Positions 27,853 to 40,239 of a stretch of DNA of 64,000 bases are shown in pieces (within the stretch, counting starts at the first letter, position 1; the number at the start of each line of letters is the position of its first letter). This DNA comes from Nymphaea colorata (Eukaryota; Streptophyta; Magnoliopsida; Nymphaeales; Nymphaeaceae), in contig NC_045138.2 in NCBI RefSeq assembly GCF_008831285.2, positions 18,011,934-18,075,933 on the forward strand, written 5' to 3'. Made by a program: the position numbers and the translations under genes. The notes under the pieces were generated by a model that was not told the DNA's origin, ran no database searches, and was given only the letters and a program-made list of their open reading frames with translations.

Positions 27853-27924
<72 letters not shown>

Positions 27925-28031
27925 CAGGAGTACGAAGCGAGCTTGGCAAGCTCAACCTGAAGCCATGACTGAGGGTTAAGGGCATGCAGTTGGGTCTCCT
28001 TACACGAATCTGAAAAGAAGGGCTTTCTCAT
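22767..28031 (-). CDS. EOL1: ETO1-like (EOL1-type) BTB-TPR protein, copy 2, complete, five exons, 883 aa
   Basis: Known family role: adaptor of a CUL3 E3 ligase whose TPR region binds the C-terminus of type-2 ACC synthases, lowering ethylene output. Exons on the minus strand are 28031-27922, 27376-25658, 25538-25247, 24336-24027 and 22987-22767. All introns are GT-AG and the phases agree (2652 nt, 883 residues plus stop; Arabidopsis EOL1 is about 888). Domains: conserved N-terminus residues 1-60; BTB about 176-275 (starts SDYVIFKIGDDKV); BACK-like about 280-360; TPR repeats about 440-870, including DPTLVYPYMYRAA and DPLLVYPYRYRAA. The long exon 2 reading frame can be extended upstream into intron 1, but homology and phase place the real junction at 27376 (SC|NEPLVKVAEPP). 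Oddity: exon 1 lacks 9 nt relative to copy 1, removing RGK from WLQVERGKL. Otherwise intact. Confidence 0.93.
22988..24026 (-). other. Intron 4 of ETO1-like copy 2
   Basis: Donor G|GTATGA, acceptor TGTTTAG. It includes an imperfect direct repeat of the phrase AGTGAACAATGTCAA/AGTGAGCAATGTCAA with AACAAGTTCATAATGGTGCAAG (near 23060 and 23200), about 140 bases apart. Confidence 0.85.
24337..25246 (-). other. Intron 3 of ETO1-like copy 2
   Basis: Donor CAG|GTTTGT, acceptor CTATGATCAG. Open frames inside it are short and unrecognised. Confidence 0.85.
27377..27921 (-). other. Intron 1 of ETO1-like copy 2, with expanded CT microsatellite at its 5' end
   Basis: The intron starts GTAAGC, followed at once by about 80 bases of mostly CT dinucleotides on the gene strand (27835-27916 as GA on the plus strand). 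It ends in GGCATAG at 27377. The copy 1 counterpart (997-1475) is about 65 bases shorter and its CT tract is about 27 bases. The tract length differs while the splice sites are preserved. Confidence 0.85.
27835..27916. repeat. (GA)n/(CT)n microsatellite next to a 5' splice site
   Basis: Nearly pure GA repeat of about 40 units with one C interruption early on. It ends only five bases from the exon 1/intron 1 boundary of ETO1-like copy 2. Confidence 0.95.
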
Positions 28032-29220
28032 ACCACCAAACAAGAAACCTCTTCTCTCTTCCCCAGGTCTTCAAAATCCTCCTCTCGATCCCACAGAGTT
28101 CGTCAAGAAGCACAGCAAAGCTACAACAAACCTCCCACTCTGAACCAAATATATCCAGAACCTTTGCACCACAAAAAAAGGGAGCTCAAAACACCCACAA
28201 CCCCCACCAAAGCCTTAGAAACTTTGAAGCAGACAAAGGGGGAAAATCAGAGGAAAAGAAGAAAAATCCTCCTCTGATCTCCAAAACTATACCTCACACT
28301 CACACACTCACAGCAAGTACCAAAAGAACAAAAGAAAAGGGAAAAGAAAAAAACCCACTATTTTAATCCCAAAATAATCCTACCCAGCAGAAAAGGATTT
28401 AAAGAAAAGGGGGAGAACACACAAACTGCAGCCACAAAAGCAACAGAACTTATACCACTGTTGGGAAATGGAGCCACTAAACCAGAAAAACGAAAATAGG
28501 CCGCACAAAAAAGAAGAAGAAAAAGACCTTTACTCTGCTCAAACGACTCTCTTTCACAAGAGAGAGAGACTGCTAGTCAATTTTTTTTTTTCAACTACTG
28601 AGCTTTCCCAATGGTTCGCGCAGAGTGAATCAACGTGCCACCATGACTTTTTATTCCATTAAAAGAGAAGATAACAGCAATCTCTGACACCCTCACTATT
28701 GTAGGGGAAGGGAGGAAAAACCCATTTTGCATATGCCAAGGTTCAGAAAAATGTAATAGAAAAAAGAGAGCCCAACCATAAATAAGAAAGTAGTAGAACA
28801 TTTCTTTCGCAGATTGTTGGCATTTAAGAGGATTGATCCGGTGGAGGCCGACCCTTCGCGGCAGTGGTGTGAGGACCATCCACCTTTTTAGTGGCGCGTA
28901 TAAAGCCAGCTTGCTCTGCTCAAGATGAGGCCTTTTGGACCTCGGTCTGTCTGCCTCTGGTAACTCCCCACCATGCTTCAGTCAAATCATCGGCGCCCAG
29001 GAATCTAGAATTTGTTGTCAACTCGCTCTTTTTACAGATTGACTTGTCTTTGGTAACTGCAGTGTATCCTTTTTAGATATGGTCTTGAGATATTTTGGCA
29101 AAAAATACAACAGAAGGAAACTGGAGTTTTGTGGTAAGCATAAGTAAACTCCACAAGATATACACGCCGGACATGTATATAGAAAAAAAAAAACAGCAAG
29201 ATTTAAGCGATATTTTCTCT
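28032..29220 (-). promoter_or_regulatory. Upstream/5' UTR region of ETO1-like copy 2
   Basis: Paralogous to 1595-2850 with scattered substitutions and small indels. Similarity ends shortly after a run of A at about 29183-29193, beyond which the two copies are unrelated for several hundred bases or more. Confidence 0.5.
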
Positions 29221-29280
29221 TTTATCATTTACTTTATTCCTTCCCTATCCTTTTCATCCATTAAAATCCTTCCTTGATCG

Positions 29281-29525
29281 AATTCGAACGTCATCAATGC
29301 TCAACTCGTTTAGGTTGTCCAGTTCGTTTCTTAACTCGAACTCGACTTGTTTAATGAGTCGAGTTTAAGTTAAATTTATTGAGCAAATGTCATCAATGCT
29401 GAATTCGTTTAGGTTGTCGAGTTCATTTCTTAATTCGAACTCGACTTGTTTAATGAGTCGAGTTTGTTTAATGAGTCGAGTTCAAGTCAAATTTATTGAG
29501 CAAGTTCGAGTCCAGCTCGACTCTT
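29281..29525. repeat. About 105-bp direct repeat rich in CTCGACTTG/AATGAGTCGAG
   Basis: The phrase CGTTTAGGTTGTC(C/G)AGTTC recurs about 100 bases apart, each time followed by GAACTCGACTTGTTTAATGA and a short palindromic GTCGAG. Specific to copy 2; probably a transposon remnant of unknown class. Confidence 0.6.
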
Positions 29526-30359
29526 TAAACATGCCTACTTCCATGTGGCGCTACAACTACCTTTGTTTTCATGGTAAACACTCCAACACTATTTGGCTTT
29601 GCTAGTAAACTTCTTTTAAAACTATGGTTGGATATCACGGTTCTTGTAATGGTTGCGAATTATTCAGCAACACAATATTGATATTGAAAAATAGTTGTCA
29701 ATAAAAAATTGGGAATGAAAAAATCACTAGAAATCCTTTGGATGTTCATTTTTTTAATGAGTTGGGTGGATTGCGATTCATCGTTGTAAGTATCAGTTTC
29801 TAAGTTCATATAGAAACCTAAATGAAACGCTGCAACTAGCAATATTGACGTTTATTATTCAACAAAAATATTTATTTAAGACCAAGTTCAAATTAGATCG
29901 AATGTCATTTCTTGGGATGACATTGACATCCCTGTGGATGCCCAATGTTATCCTTCGTTAAGTATCCATTCCTTCCGAAGGTTGGCATAACAAACGGCTA
30001 TTTAGATATTGGTTGAACAAGTATTAGACAAGGTCATGTATAACTTAGCAAACTGGCTTATCTTTGTTCTTTTTTATCGTTCTAATGCCTACCAGATAAT
30101 AGTGAGGCTGAAGAAGAGGGGCGTCGGAGATTTGGTGGCTACAATTAATTATTAAATATTCATTTTTTAACTTGCGTAAATATATCTACTTTTACTTTTT
30201 TCTATATTCAAGAAAATTATTTTTTAATTAACATTAAAATTAACTTCTTTTTGGTTGTGTTTCTCTCATTTGATTGTTTTTTGGGTGAGTTTGAAAAGTA
30301 TTTCATCTTGTCATTCGGCTAAAGCCGAAGCTTCCACTCTTCTCCCATCCCTATAAAGT

Positions 30360-30530
30360 ATTAATGTCCAAAAATGAATCTGATCCGAATCCGTATCTGA
30401 TTCGATTGGATGCCATTCATTAAATCTGAATCCGATTCGATTTTTTAATCGATTGTTTAAATTTTTTCATATTCGATTTTTTTGGATCGGATCGGTTATC
30501 AGATTCAAATCAAATATATTGACATTCCTA
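30360..30530. mobile_element. Short relative of the hAT-like element, copy-2 specific
   Basis: Starts near TTAATGTCCAAAAATG and ends ATTGACATTCCTAG, with the same GAATCCGATTCGAT internal repeats. It sits in a block absent from copy 1. Confidence 0.4.
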
Positions 30531-31913
30531 GGTTCGGTGAATGGTGGGCTATAAGCATATTCACTTTGGTACCCTATTCTATTTTATATGGCTTAAGCCC
30601 TACTAGACCTGACCAACTATGCACTGTTCATTAATCTATAACCCTTCTCCCTATTTGTCCCCTTAATTAGGGTTGGGCAGTTGGGCGGCTCGTGCCTCAC
30701 TTTATTTTTTGGGTATGCTTTCTACTGTTTAAATGGTGTCGATGAGATACTCGACTCGATACCCTACCTAATTTATCATAAGCAGTTATAGTTGGTAACA
30801 ACGCTGGGCTATTAGTATATTCATTTGATACTACATTCAAAATATAGCATCCCCAAAACTAGACCTGACCCACTATGTGCTGTTCCGAGGGAAGGGTGTT
30901 GATGAGTAGACATTTTTACGAAAGAGTACTAATGAGTAAATATATGTGTATGTGTGGACTTCTAAAAAAGTAAGTAAATGTCCATATTTTTTTGAGTTTT
31001 GGAGCCAACCTACCAGTTCTTCAAGAGAATGGTTTTTTTTATTTTCCGTGAGCACGTTGAAGAGATAGGAGCAGCGGTAAATTCAACTCTTTTCTAATGA
31101 TAAAGACAGTAAAAAAAAACGCAGAAACAATTAACGAAGACATCGATGAGACTTGCAATATGCTCGCAAACACGTACTTCCTTTAAAAAAAAGTTGATTA
31201 TAATTTTTTTAAAGAAATATTCTGAGGTTTGATTTCCCTACTTTTTTAGGGGACAAAATATTGCTGATCGGACTTACTAAGCGAAAACTATGCATTGTTA
31301 TTATGCTCATTATCATGACTTAACATAGATCGATTGGGCAGCGGCTGGTTCGAGAGCAGTTGTTGGTTTGGTGCCCACAAACATCCAATTTCTACAAACG
31401 GTAGGAAGCAGGTATATCGCCCCGGCGAGGGGTTAACCAAACTTAGGATTTATTTTCCCAACGGTGAAGGCGAAGTTTCTCGGCTTGAGTGCAGTTTTCT
31501 TATGTCACAAGAAAAAAAAGAAATTTGAAGCCAGAAAAGGAAAACCCAGTCTCAAACTCTCCTACCAATAGGAGTAAAACCTTTACCTCAAAATAATACT
31601 TCTTCCTTTGGCATCCTCACATCATGCTAGCTAACTAGTTCTCCTAATGAGGGCAAAGCTTGAATATGGCTCAAAAGAGCAGAGATGATCATTAAATTCT
31701 GAATTGAGATATAAATTGCAATTTCCCAATTGCAATATTGCCATACAATAAGAAGTATCGCACATACTTCTAGAGATAGAAGTTTAGATTTTTTTTTTAA
31801 TTGTCTTCAACTCATGCAAAAGTATTATGTGGAAAAATTTGGTTTTGGGTGGAAATTTTTGGCCAAGGAGCACTAATTCAAAAAGCTTTAAACCCAAAGA
31901 ACAATTGAAGGCA

Positions 31914-31958
<45 letters not shown>

Positions 31959-32570
31959 TGAATAATCAATTGAGTGGCACTGACATATGAAAAAAGCAAA
32001 TAGTCGGGGCAAGCCAACATATAAGTAAATGAATTTTATGGGACAGTGTGGGCACCTGCCTGCACAACCTTAAGAAGAAGCTGAATTTCTTTTAGTTTAT
32101 TCATTTTTTCTGGATGATTTTATTTTTTAATTTTAATTTATTTTGTTTAGTTCTAACTGCTACATCCAAAATGCATGCATGGGCCCATTAAATTGAGTAT
32201 TGCAACTTGCAAGTGGAATAGTTGGGAGAATTATTAGTTTTGGTGTGCCCAATAACTCTACCCACCGACAACCCCACTATCACTACCACCTCCCTCTCTC
32301 TCTCTCTACATAAAAAGTAGCTGGGGATGCTGCTAATGGGTCGAAATTATCTTATTAAGAACCTAAATTTGGGTCTGGTAAAAATTGATCGAAATAATAT
32401 ATGCATTTTGGACATGGTAGGAAATTTTTTAATTGAATCCAACGCAAATCTGAGATCCAACAAAGATCCAGCCTTTCTATACGTGTTGGTAGGCAGTCAT
32501 TCTCCATTTCAAGTTATGGATGTCAACCTCATGTAACACCTCATTTTACTAAAAACAAGCTCTATACCCT

Positions 32571-32735
32571 AAGAAGCCATTTGACAATAATAAATTATTG
32601 TACTATCGTATGAATCTGCCTAAAAAATGGAGAAGATTCATATAACACTTGTTAGTTCTTTGAATTCACATATTTTTTAGGTTAGATTCATGGTATACTG
32701 TGACAGTGTTACTATAGCCAAATAATCTTTAAGGG
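32571..32735. mobile_element. Tourist-like MITE (copy 2 counterpart)
   Basis: Paralogous to 9361-9524, at the same place in the duplicated block, with substitutions and small indels. Left end AGAAGCCATTTGACAATAA. Confidence 0.55.
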
Positions 32736-34292
32736 GAAAAGAGGTTGGATGAGAGCTTTAGCTCTCTTGCTCGATGGTGGCTCTCCCATCCTCATAAAAA
32801 AACTAACAACATAGATATGTGGAAAAAGTAAAAATTTATATGGTTAAAAATAAGATGTTGTAAGTTTTAAAAATTGACACTCTTAGCTGCCTCAGCTCAT
32901 AAAATTCAATTTATACATCATTTTTAATTTCCTTATATTGTTTTTCATTTTTGCATTTTCATATAATTCACATGTATCTATATGATTAGATTTATTAAGA
33001 ACAGCTTAAAGCACTAGAAAACATGCCTAAGAGACACAATATGAAGGCCAGCTTTTCTTGTTAGGACTAAAGTTATTTGAAACCGCTAAACTTGTGTTTG
33101 TGTCAGAGTGTGTGCAAGGGGTAGGTCTACATAAACCGCTGAAATAATCAGATGTAGTTTGGAAAATAAAACAAATTCTAAGTTCGCTTTTTTACATAAA
33201 ATTAGGCATGTGTGTGAAAATTGGACAATTACCGGATCCAGTAAGAAGAACCTGTCTGTGCCTGAATTCGATCACTAATCAGATTAGTCCAGATTAGGAT
33301 TCAAATTCAAACTTAAGCAAAAGACAAGGGATTGGATGGAAGCTTCGGCCCTACCTTGCTCTTCCAAAACCAATAAGTCAGATCATGCACTAAAACATTA
33401 GAATCCCATCTGGAAATAAAGAAATGACAGCCAAAATGCACGTAAATGCAGATTGCAGCAACATTAGATTGAGCTTCGATTCATCTGATCTGGATCAAAT
33501 GGTGACCCCTAATATGAACATAGATCTAACTTAATGTGTTGAAATATTTTAATCGTGGAAAATGCAACGGTAATGAAAATGATGATCTAACATCGCAACA
33601 ATATCTATATTAGATTGCTTGTGCAGATGGGAAAATGATACATCGAAGTTTACATGCATGTTTATACCTAACATCACGCCAACAAAAGAAGATCCTAAAG
33701 TGGGCGGTGTCTTATTTTAATGCTTAAGGATTATCCCACATGATTTAGCTTGTTTTTCAATTAATCTAGAAGTTGATGTCTCTTCTCCAAGAGTTTTTAA
33801 GTTTGTTTACAGCCTAGAGATCAGGGGCAGAACGGAGATTTTTTTTTTGTTTTTTTTTTTGTTTATGGGATAGTGGATTTTCAGAAAAACATTTCTAAAT
33901 TTTTTGCAAAGGACAAATATATGTTCAAAATTTTTATTGGGCCAAATTAAGATTTTTAAAAGTATTAATTAGTAAATTTTTATCTTTCAAAATTTTGGGC
34001 CCCCTACTCTGGCCTAGCTAGGGATACTAGGGCACAAAGGGAGCTTTGAGAAAGCTAGAAAAGAAAATGACAAGAGCAAAGATAAAGAAAAATACGCCAA
34101 TCCCTTTGAGCGAGAAAGTTTTGTTATTTTTGGCTGGAGTGTATAGAACTCCACACCCCTTCCAAATCAATATAAAGCTTTTCATGTGAAGTACCTTTTT
34201 TTTATCATTGCCTCAAGTAGGGAAGATATGTTTCTCCATAAAAAAATAAAAAATAAATAAATAAAAAGAAAGGAAGAAAGAAAGAAAGAAAG

Positions 34293-34333
<41 letters not shown>

Positions 34334-35313
34334 CTGTTCTGGTTATCTATCACATAGCCTTATAACTTAGGCTCTTCATTCATCCAAAAAAGATGGATAG
34401 TTGTAAGAAAAAAAGAAAGAAAAAAAATGTAAACTTATCACCTTTATATCTTTATTTTTCCTTTATCATGTCCATGTAGATTAGATGGTGGGTGATTTTA
34501 AAAACCGAGAGCCACCATTTAATTTTCCTCTATGCATAGAAAATGTGATGAACATTTTCATCATTTAATATTAGTTCATACTTTTTTTAATATTTTTCTA
34601 TCAACCATCCGTTTACTTTGATTAGTCATTGACTATATATATATATATATACTTATTGAACCAATAAAAAATGATCGTAATTTTTGATTCCTTACCCAAA
34701 AAAAACAAAAGGATAAACAGTAGATGGGGTCTTTTAGATAGTTAAAATGTTAAAAAAATAGAGGAACAATAAACAATATTAGAAAAATCTTTTTCTGCAT
34801 CTCATGAAGCTTTGCTGGGAGACGGCTCCCTTCCTTTATTAAAAACAACGTAAACAACAAACCTATTTTTACATCAACATTTTGTGAATTGAAAATATCA
34901 AAACATTAATCTTAAGTTTGTTATAAAATCTTATTTACAGGTCGCATTTAAAAACTCTTTCCAGTGGAACCCAAGCTTAGATATTGTATATCCAATTGAA
35001 TGTCAAGAAACTGGTTAGAAAATAAATGAACTAGTAAATGGTGAATAGATAAGCAACATTACTTCTATATTTCTCTTCATTGAATCCTTAATAAAAAGCA
35101 TCTCTAAATAAAAAAAAAGTCTAAGGAGTAACATTGTTAGGATACATACAGGCGAAAATCTCTTTGATATGTATAGATGAAATGGGTAGTACCAATCGAT
35201 TGGTTCATCCATTTAGTTTAATACTAATGATCGTATATTGGCCTTTTCATATCTAAAACCGTAAAAATCAACACAAAAACATATCTCTTGGACCTAAAAA
35301 TTAGGTTTATAAT

Positions 35314-36140
35314 CTAACTGTTGGTGCACGACACTCTACTTAACTGTTACTGTCACTCAGTGGCAGAGCCAGACAAGTTTTTTGGAGGGGGCACCCATTC
35401 ATAGATTTTCACATACGAAGGGGCACTCACATATAGAACAAAGCAAATATTTAAAGATATTAATGTAAAAATAAACAAACATTGAGGGATGTTTGGCGAA
35501 GCTTTGATCTCATCATTCCTCAAGTGCGATTAGATCGCCAAACAAAAATCCTTCATAAATTAGACAAATTTGAAAACTGAAATTCATTACAGGAAAATCC
35601 TATACGTTAAGTGCTACTGCTATCATATTCACCGCTTCTTCTTAATTTTCCACTAATAGTTAAGAAAAGAAACAAAAAAGCAAGAGTCAGGAGCAGCAGA
35701 GGCGGAGGAGACGGAAGCGATTAAATGCCAGACTCTCGAACATTTACCCCGCGGCCTGCCACCAGCGATTTCGGTGTTCGCTTAGAATTCTCGAAAATCC
35801 CTGAACGAGATGCTTGCAGTAACCTCGCCTGGAGGCTGGAGCATAACAGAAAGCGGGCTGGAGGCAGAGGAAAACGGTGGGGCGCGACCCAATTTTGGCA
35901 TGGGCAACTGCCAAAACATGCCTTGAAGCTCCGCATGTGAAGCTCCTTTTCACATGGAGCTTTATTGGGCTGGCGTGGGCAGGCCCAAGTCAGGCCACAC
36001 GTAGCTCCGCTACTGCAGTGTCACTTCCTACCGAGGTCCTGTAGCAACTTTGGACGCCAGGGTTGGGGATAGAGGAAAGGAGGAGGGTTCTGCCCTTCTT
36101 TGGGTACCTCCTCCACTCTATAGGCCCCCACATAAAGTTG
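35314..36140. mobile_element. Copy-2-specific 0.83 kb insertion
   Basis: Copy 1 has only about 50 bases at the matching place (11675-11720). Contains the inverted-repeat element 35358-36018. GC content is visibly higher at 35640-36060 than in the flanks. Open frames in it overlap on both strands and are unrecognised. Confidence 0.6.
35358..36018. mobile_element. DNA-transposon-like element with CAGTGGC termini
   Basis: Left end CAGTGGCAGAGCCA and right end TAGCTCCGCTACTG are imperfect inverted repeats of a CAGTGGCGGAGCTA-type terminus. Identical 7-base repeats TGTCACT flank 35358 and 36018 (35351-35357; 36019-36025). No transposase seen. CAG-start TIRs with 7-8 base duplications suggest a hAT relative, but the right end carries three extra bases (CAG), so the class is uncertain. 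Confidence 0.5.
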
Positions 36141-39100
36141 ATTTTAAACAAGCCTCGAGATTCAAGTCCACCATACACACCTTAAGAGTGTGTTTGTTTC
36201 ACTGCAAAACTTAGAACTGGGGTGATATGAGATCTATAGGGTTTCATGGATTTAAGGTCAGACCCCTCCCGTCGCTGAATCTGGCCTTCCTTCGATCCAT
36301 GGTTTCTAATGTGTAACATGGATTTAAAATCCACGTTATAGAGATCTTCAGTTTGTTTAAACTGAAGATCTTGGGATAAATGCTGTCACGTTGTATGCAC
36401 GAGAATAATCAAAACTCGATTGAAAATTTCTTGTAAGCATTCCATCAAGTTTTCTGTATCCAAAGCTTGATACATGCAAAACCGGCATTAAATCTACTTG
36501 CATTTGATTCCAACGCTACTTGATCCCTGTTGGACTCCAGATTCGATTATGCTAGAATCCGATTAGGTTGGTCCCCATCACGAGTGCAACCCATAGGTCC
36601 CCATATATAGATCAACAAGTGCACCTGCTATGCCCATTCTCTAATAGATAAGTAAGAATATGGCAACAACATACAAAGGAAAATTGCAAGGAAGCGCCCC
36701 CTCTCCAACTTGCCTACTTGATGCTGATTTCATACTTTAGCATGAGTGGTGCTGTCTTTTGTGAAAGGTCAAATTAATTTCTTGGGCATATGTGTTATAG
36801 GCACTATTGCAAAAGGGGGGACAACCAACAATACGTCGCAAAGCTATCTCTCAACTAAAGTAGAAAAGTAGCACTCAGGACAATCAAACATGAAACATGC
36901 CCAATGCTCGTCTCTTGCCTGACTAGCTAAGTTACACTCCTTATATATGACAACATCTAATAATGTCGATTGATTGGATGACTCATATGGAGCACATCCA
37001 TATTCATATTACAACAATTATACATATGTAGTTGTTACATTCAATTGTATCAACCAGTTCTAAGCCATTGAATAAGAATCAAACGAATTACTAAAACTCA
37101 CGTAAACGGTTCAACAAGTTAGTTACTTGGAATGAAAGGTGAAAAATATACTAAAAGAGAACGATTTTTTTTTTTCTCATCGCCTGTTTTTGTCGCATTT
37201 AATGGTTACTGATCAGTTGACGGAAGTGACACTATTAAAAGGCAAAGACAGTAAAGATATACAGATATATCTACGTATACGATTATATCAGAAAAAACAA
37301 CTAACATTGAACATGATATTAGCAAGCGAAGACGACAACTTCATTTCTTCAACTTTAATCACCATGAAGGAGTACAAAATATTTTTTTTTTCTGAGAAAT
37401 GACCACTATTTTCACAATTGTAGCGTAAAACACGTCGTTTCATTCATTGGCACGTGACAACTACCAATCAAGAGAGGAAGGAAGTCCCGAAACAAATATA
37501 CCCATCAATACTTTTACATATTCTCCCTCTTTCCTATAGGAGAATATCGGTGGTAGGTTGAGCCTCAAGCTACACAAACTCCAAGACCATGCAAGTGGGT
37601 GGGAATTTAGAGACCGTGGAATCCAATCAAAAGATTAGAAAAGGAATGAAGCACGCTAAATCAAAAGAAAGTTGACTCCTTTGTATCTGATAGGACACCA
37701 CTTGAGTGGAATAAACTTCAATCCACATTAATGTGTAGGTGAAGGTGAAAACTAGTTTGGTCCTCTGAGTTGGTATGTGGATCAAATTTTTAACCAGTCA
37801 AGGAGCTCAAGTTACAAGGGAATCCGAGGATTTCATGGTTGTTTTAATGTAAATAGAGTTCGTAGTTGTAAACAAGGCCATGAGATCATGAACTTGCATG
37901 CTTCGGGTTGATGTATTCGTCTAAATAAATTTCATAGTCCGAAACAAGTCGAGGGGGGGTCAAAAGTTTTATAAGCAGGATGTATCTTTTGTTATCCGCT
38001 TAAATATGTGATCGTGAAAGCTATTTGTTCATTTTCCAACATATTCTGAAGTGGCCAAAGCTCCTTTTCATTTCTCCTCCTTACTCTCAGCATCTAGCGC
38101 TGCTTCGGAACCTAGATAGCGAGCATGACACTTATCAATTAGAGTGTCTTGCATCCATCGTTTGCAATCTTAAAGAAGTAGCACTTACAGGAATCGACTG
38201 ACAAAAAAAAAAAACTTTTAAGACAAAGGGAAGGAAAAATAAGTTTCTTTTTTTTCAAAATACGAAAATACTACGTACACGGTTGCATGCCACGCCGTGA
38301 AGCTGCATGGCATAGTACATAGGTTGGCTGGCATGATAAGTTATAGAAGTTGGCTGATTTCCTTGGCTCATTTTGACAATAAAAAAAGATCTTGAACTTG
38401 TGTCAAATCTGTTCCACTTACATGTTCTTATTGTGAGCTGAGCTCTTCTTGGCTTGCGCTGTGGCTTGATTCAATGTAATATTTGGCCTTCGCTGGGTCT
38501 AACAAATGTACCTTCTGGGCTCGATTCATGAATCCTTGTGCAGGTAATCGTGATCAACAACTAATGAGGAGGCCTGTTGTAGTGTTGAATTAGAAGTCTA
38601 ATGTATTGTTTGATTGGATGGGCCAGTGAATCCGAGTGCCAATACATCCCATGCCAGTGGGCGAGCCACATGGTGGATCACAAAATTTATTTATTTTTAC
38701 GTTAATAATTTGATATAATTGATTATATATATAGGTGCCTTTAAAAGCATTAAAGTTGTTGAATAAATGTGCCATCATCAAAATTTCTGGCTCCTCTAGT
38801 GTCCCATGTTTGTCCTAGCATGGTAAGACCTAGTAGTGAAACAAAAAGTTTTTAGCTGGACATTCAAATAACTTAATTAGACATTTGAGTTCTGATGCAG
38901 GAGCTAAGGAGGAACGCAAGGGCTTCGGGGATGCCAATATATCATATTTGAATGGGATATTTGACCGAACTAATCCAAAAAAATCGGATACAGAAAAAAA
39001 AATTTAATATGCGATTAAGAAATCAGATCCGATTCAGGTTTAATAAATAGCATCCAATCGGAAAATATGCGATTAAGAAATCAGATCCGATTCAGGTTTA

Positions 39101-40087
39101 ATAAATAGCATTCGATCGGATTCAGAATCGGATTGATCAGATTCATTTTTAGACAAATATCCTATGTCTAATGCTATTACATTTTGAAAATTGGCATAAT
39201 TCAGTTCAAAAATTCGGGTTCGGATTCATATATGAAAATAAAAATCCGATTGACTTTTCTTTATTCATATTCAAATCAGAATTTGAATATGAATATATGA
39301 ATAACGAAAAAACGGATATGATTAATGATATACATGATCAAAATCTGATTAGTTGACATCCCTGGCTCTGGGTCAAGTCCAAAGAAGCTTCCCGTATAGT
39401 TGGACCTGACTCATAGTTGCAAATGGACTGAACCATGGCTGCACACCTTCCATGACGTTGCATTTGGTGTCGTTAGAAATAGTTTCTGATTAAGAACAAA
39501 CAACCCCAAGTAATCGGTGAGTGGGTTTGTTGCTTCTGTAATTTGAAATTGTTGAATCCAAGCCCTTAGACCGGTGTATTCTCGACCTGCTGTGAAGTAG
39601 CGCGCTGTCGTTGATGTTTAGTAGGGGGAGGGAGTTATGCATCAACATTAGGAACACCATATGAATATTTTTATAAATTTGTTTTAAAGATTTGAGCAAG
39701 ATTCATGGAACATTATACAACTGTTCAAGTATTTCAGCCATCCACCTTAAATTTTAAGGCATGTTCATGGACTACTCGCAAGGGCTTCCTAATACCAAAT
39801 GATCCCTAAGCCGTAAGCTGATCAAGGTTCATAAATGACACGGTTCCGGTAGGCTTGTCTTGCTAGAATACTCGTTTGCTACCATTGACAGGCTCGATCA
39901 GCACACTGGCTGGTTCACATGAGCTGAGAATGGAAAAGGCATGGCTCTGATAGTAAATAATATATACGTGTGAACAGTTGCTCATCCTGTACGCATATGG
40001 CTTAACCATTATGTATGCTAATATATAGGGTATATATTTTCATTTTATCATAAAAATGAGTTACTAAATGTTTGTAAAAACACTTTA
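36141..40087. other. Duplicated non-coding block (copy 2)
   Basis: Collinear with about 11720-15313, with copy-2-only stretches near 36829-36952 and 38560-38930, and without the hAT-like insertion found in copy 1. No gene recognised. Confidence 0.55.
38934..39362. mobile_element. Relative of the hAT-like element (copy 2)
   Basis: Ends GGGATGCCAATAT and GTTGACATCCC match the family termini. It contains a 58-bp internal tandem duplication (39011 and 39069) that the copy 1 counterpart lacks. Confidence 0.5.
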
Positions 40088-40239
40088 AGGGTAGTTTGAC
40101 ATGAAGATTGTGTGAGCGTTTTATGAATCTACCTAAAATATTGAGGCAGATTTATGAATAAGTATCTTATAAGTCTGCTCCAATACTATGACAAGATTAA
40201 TAGGACACTCAGACAGTGTTCCTCATACCCAATGACCCC
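40088..40239. mobile_element. Tourist-like MITE (copy 2 counterpart)
   Basis: Paralogous to 15314-15520 without the 64-bp duplication. Flanked by TTAA on both sides; ends GGGTAGTTTGACATGA and (reversed) GGGGTCATTGGGTATGAG. Confidence 0.65.

Larger units (their letters stand above)
29837..35313. other. Duplicated non-coding block (copy 2)
   Basis: Collinear with about 7089-11675 apart from a copy-2-only stretch at about 29930-30900. Contains (TA)n at 31915-31956, an AAAG/AAAT-rich stretch followed by (TA)n at about 34240-34330, and the MITE at 32571. No gene recognised. Confidence 0.55.

Noticed and set aside
30873-31528. Short frames conserved in position with 7515-8170
   Set aside because: Indels between the two copies change the frame, so coding conservation is absent.
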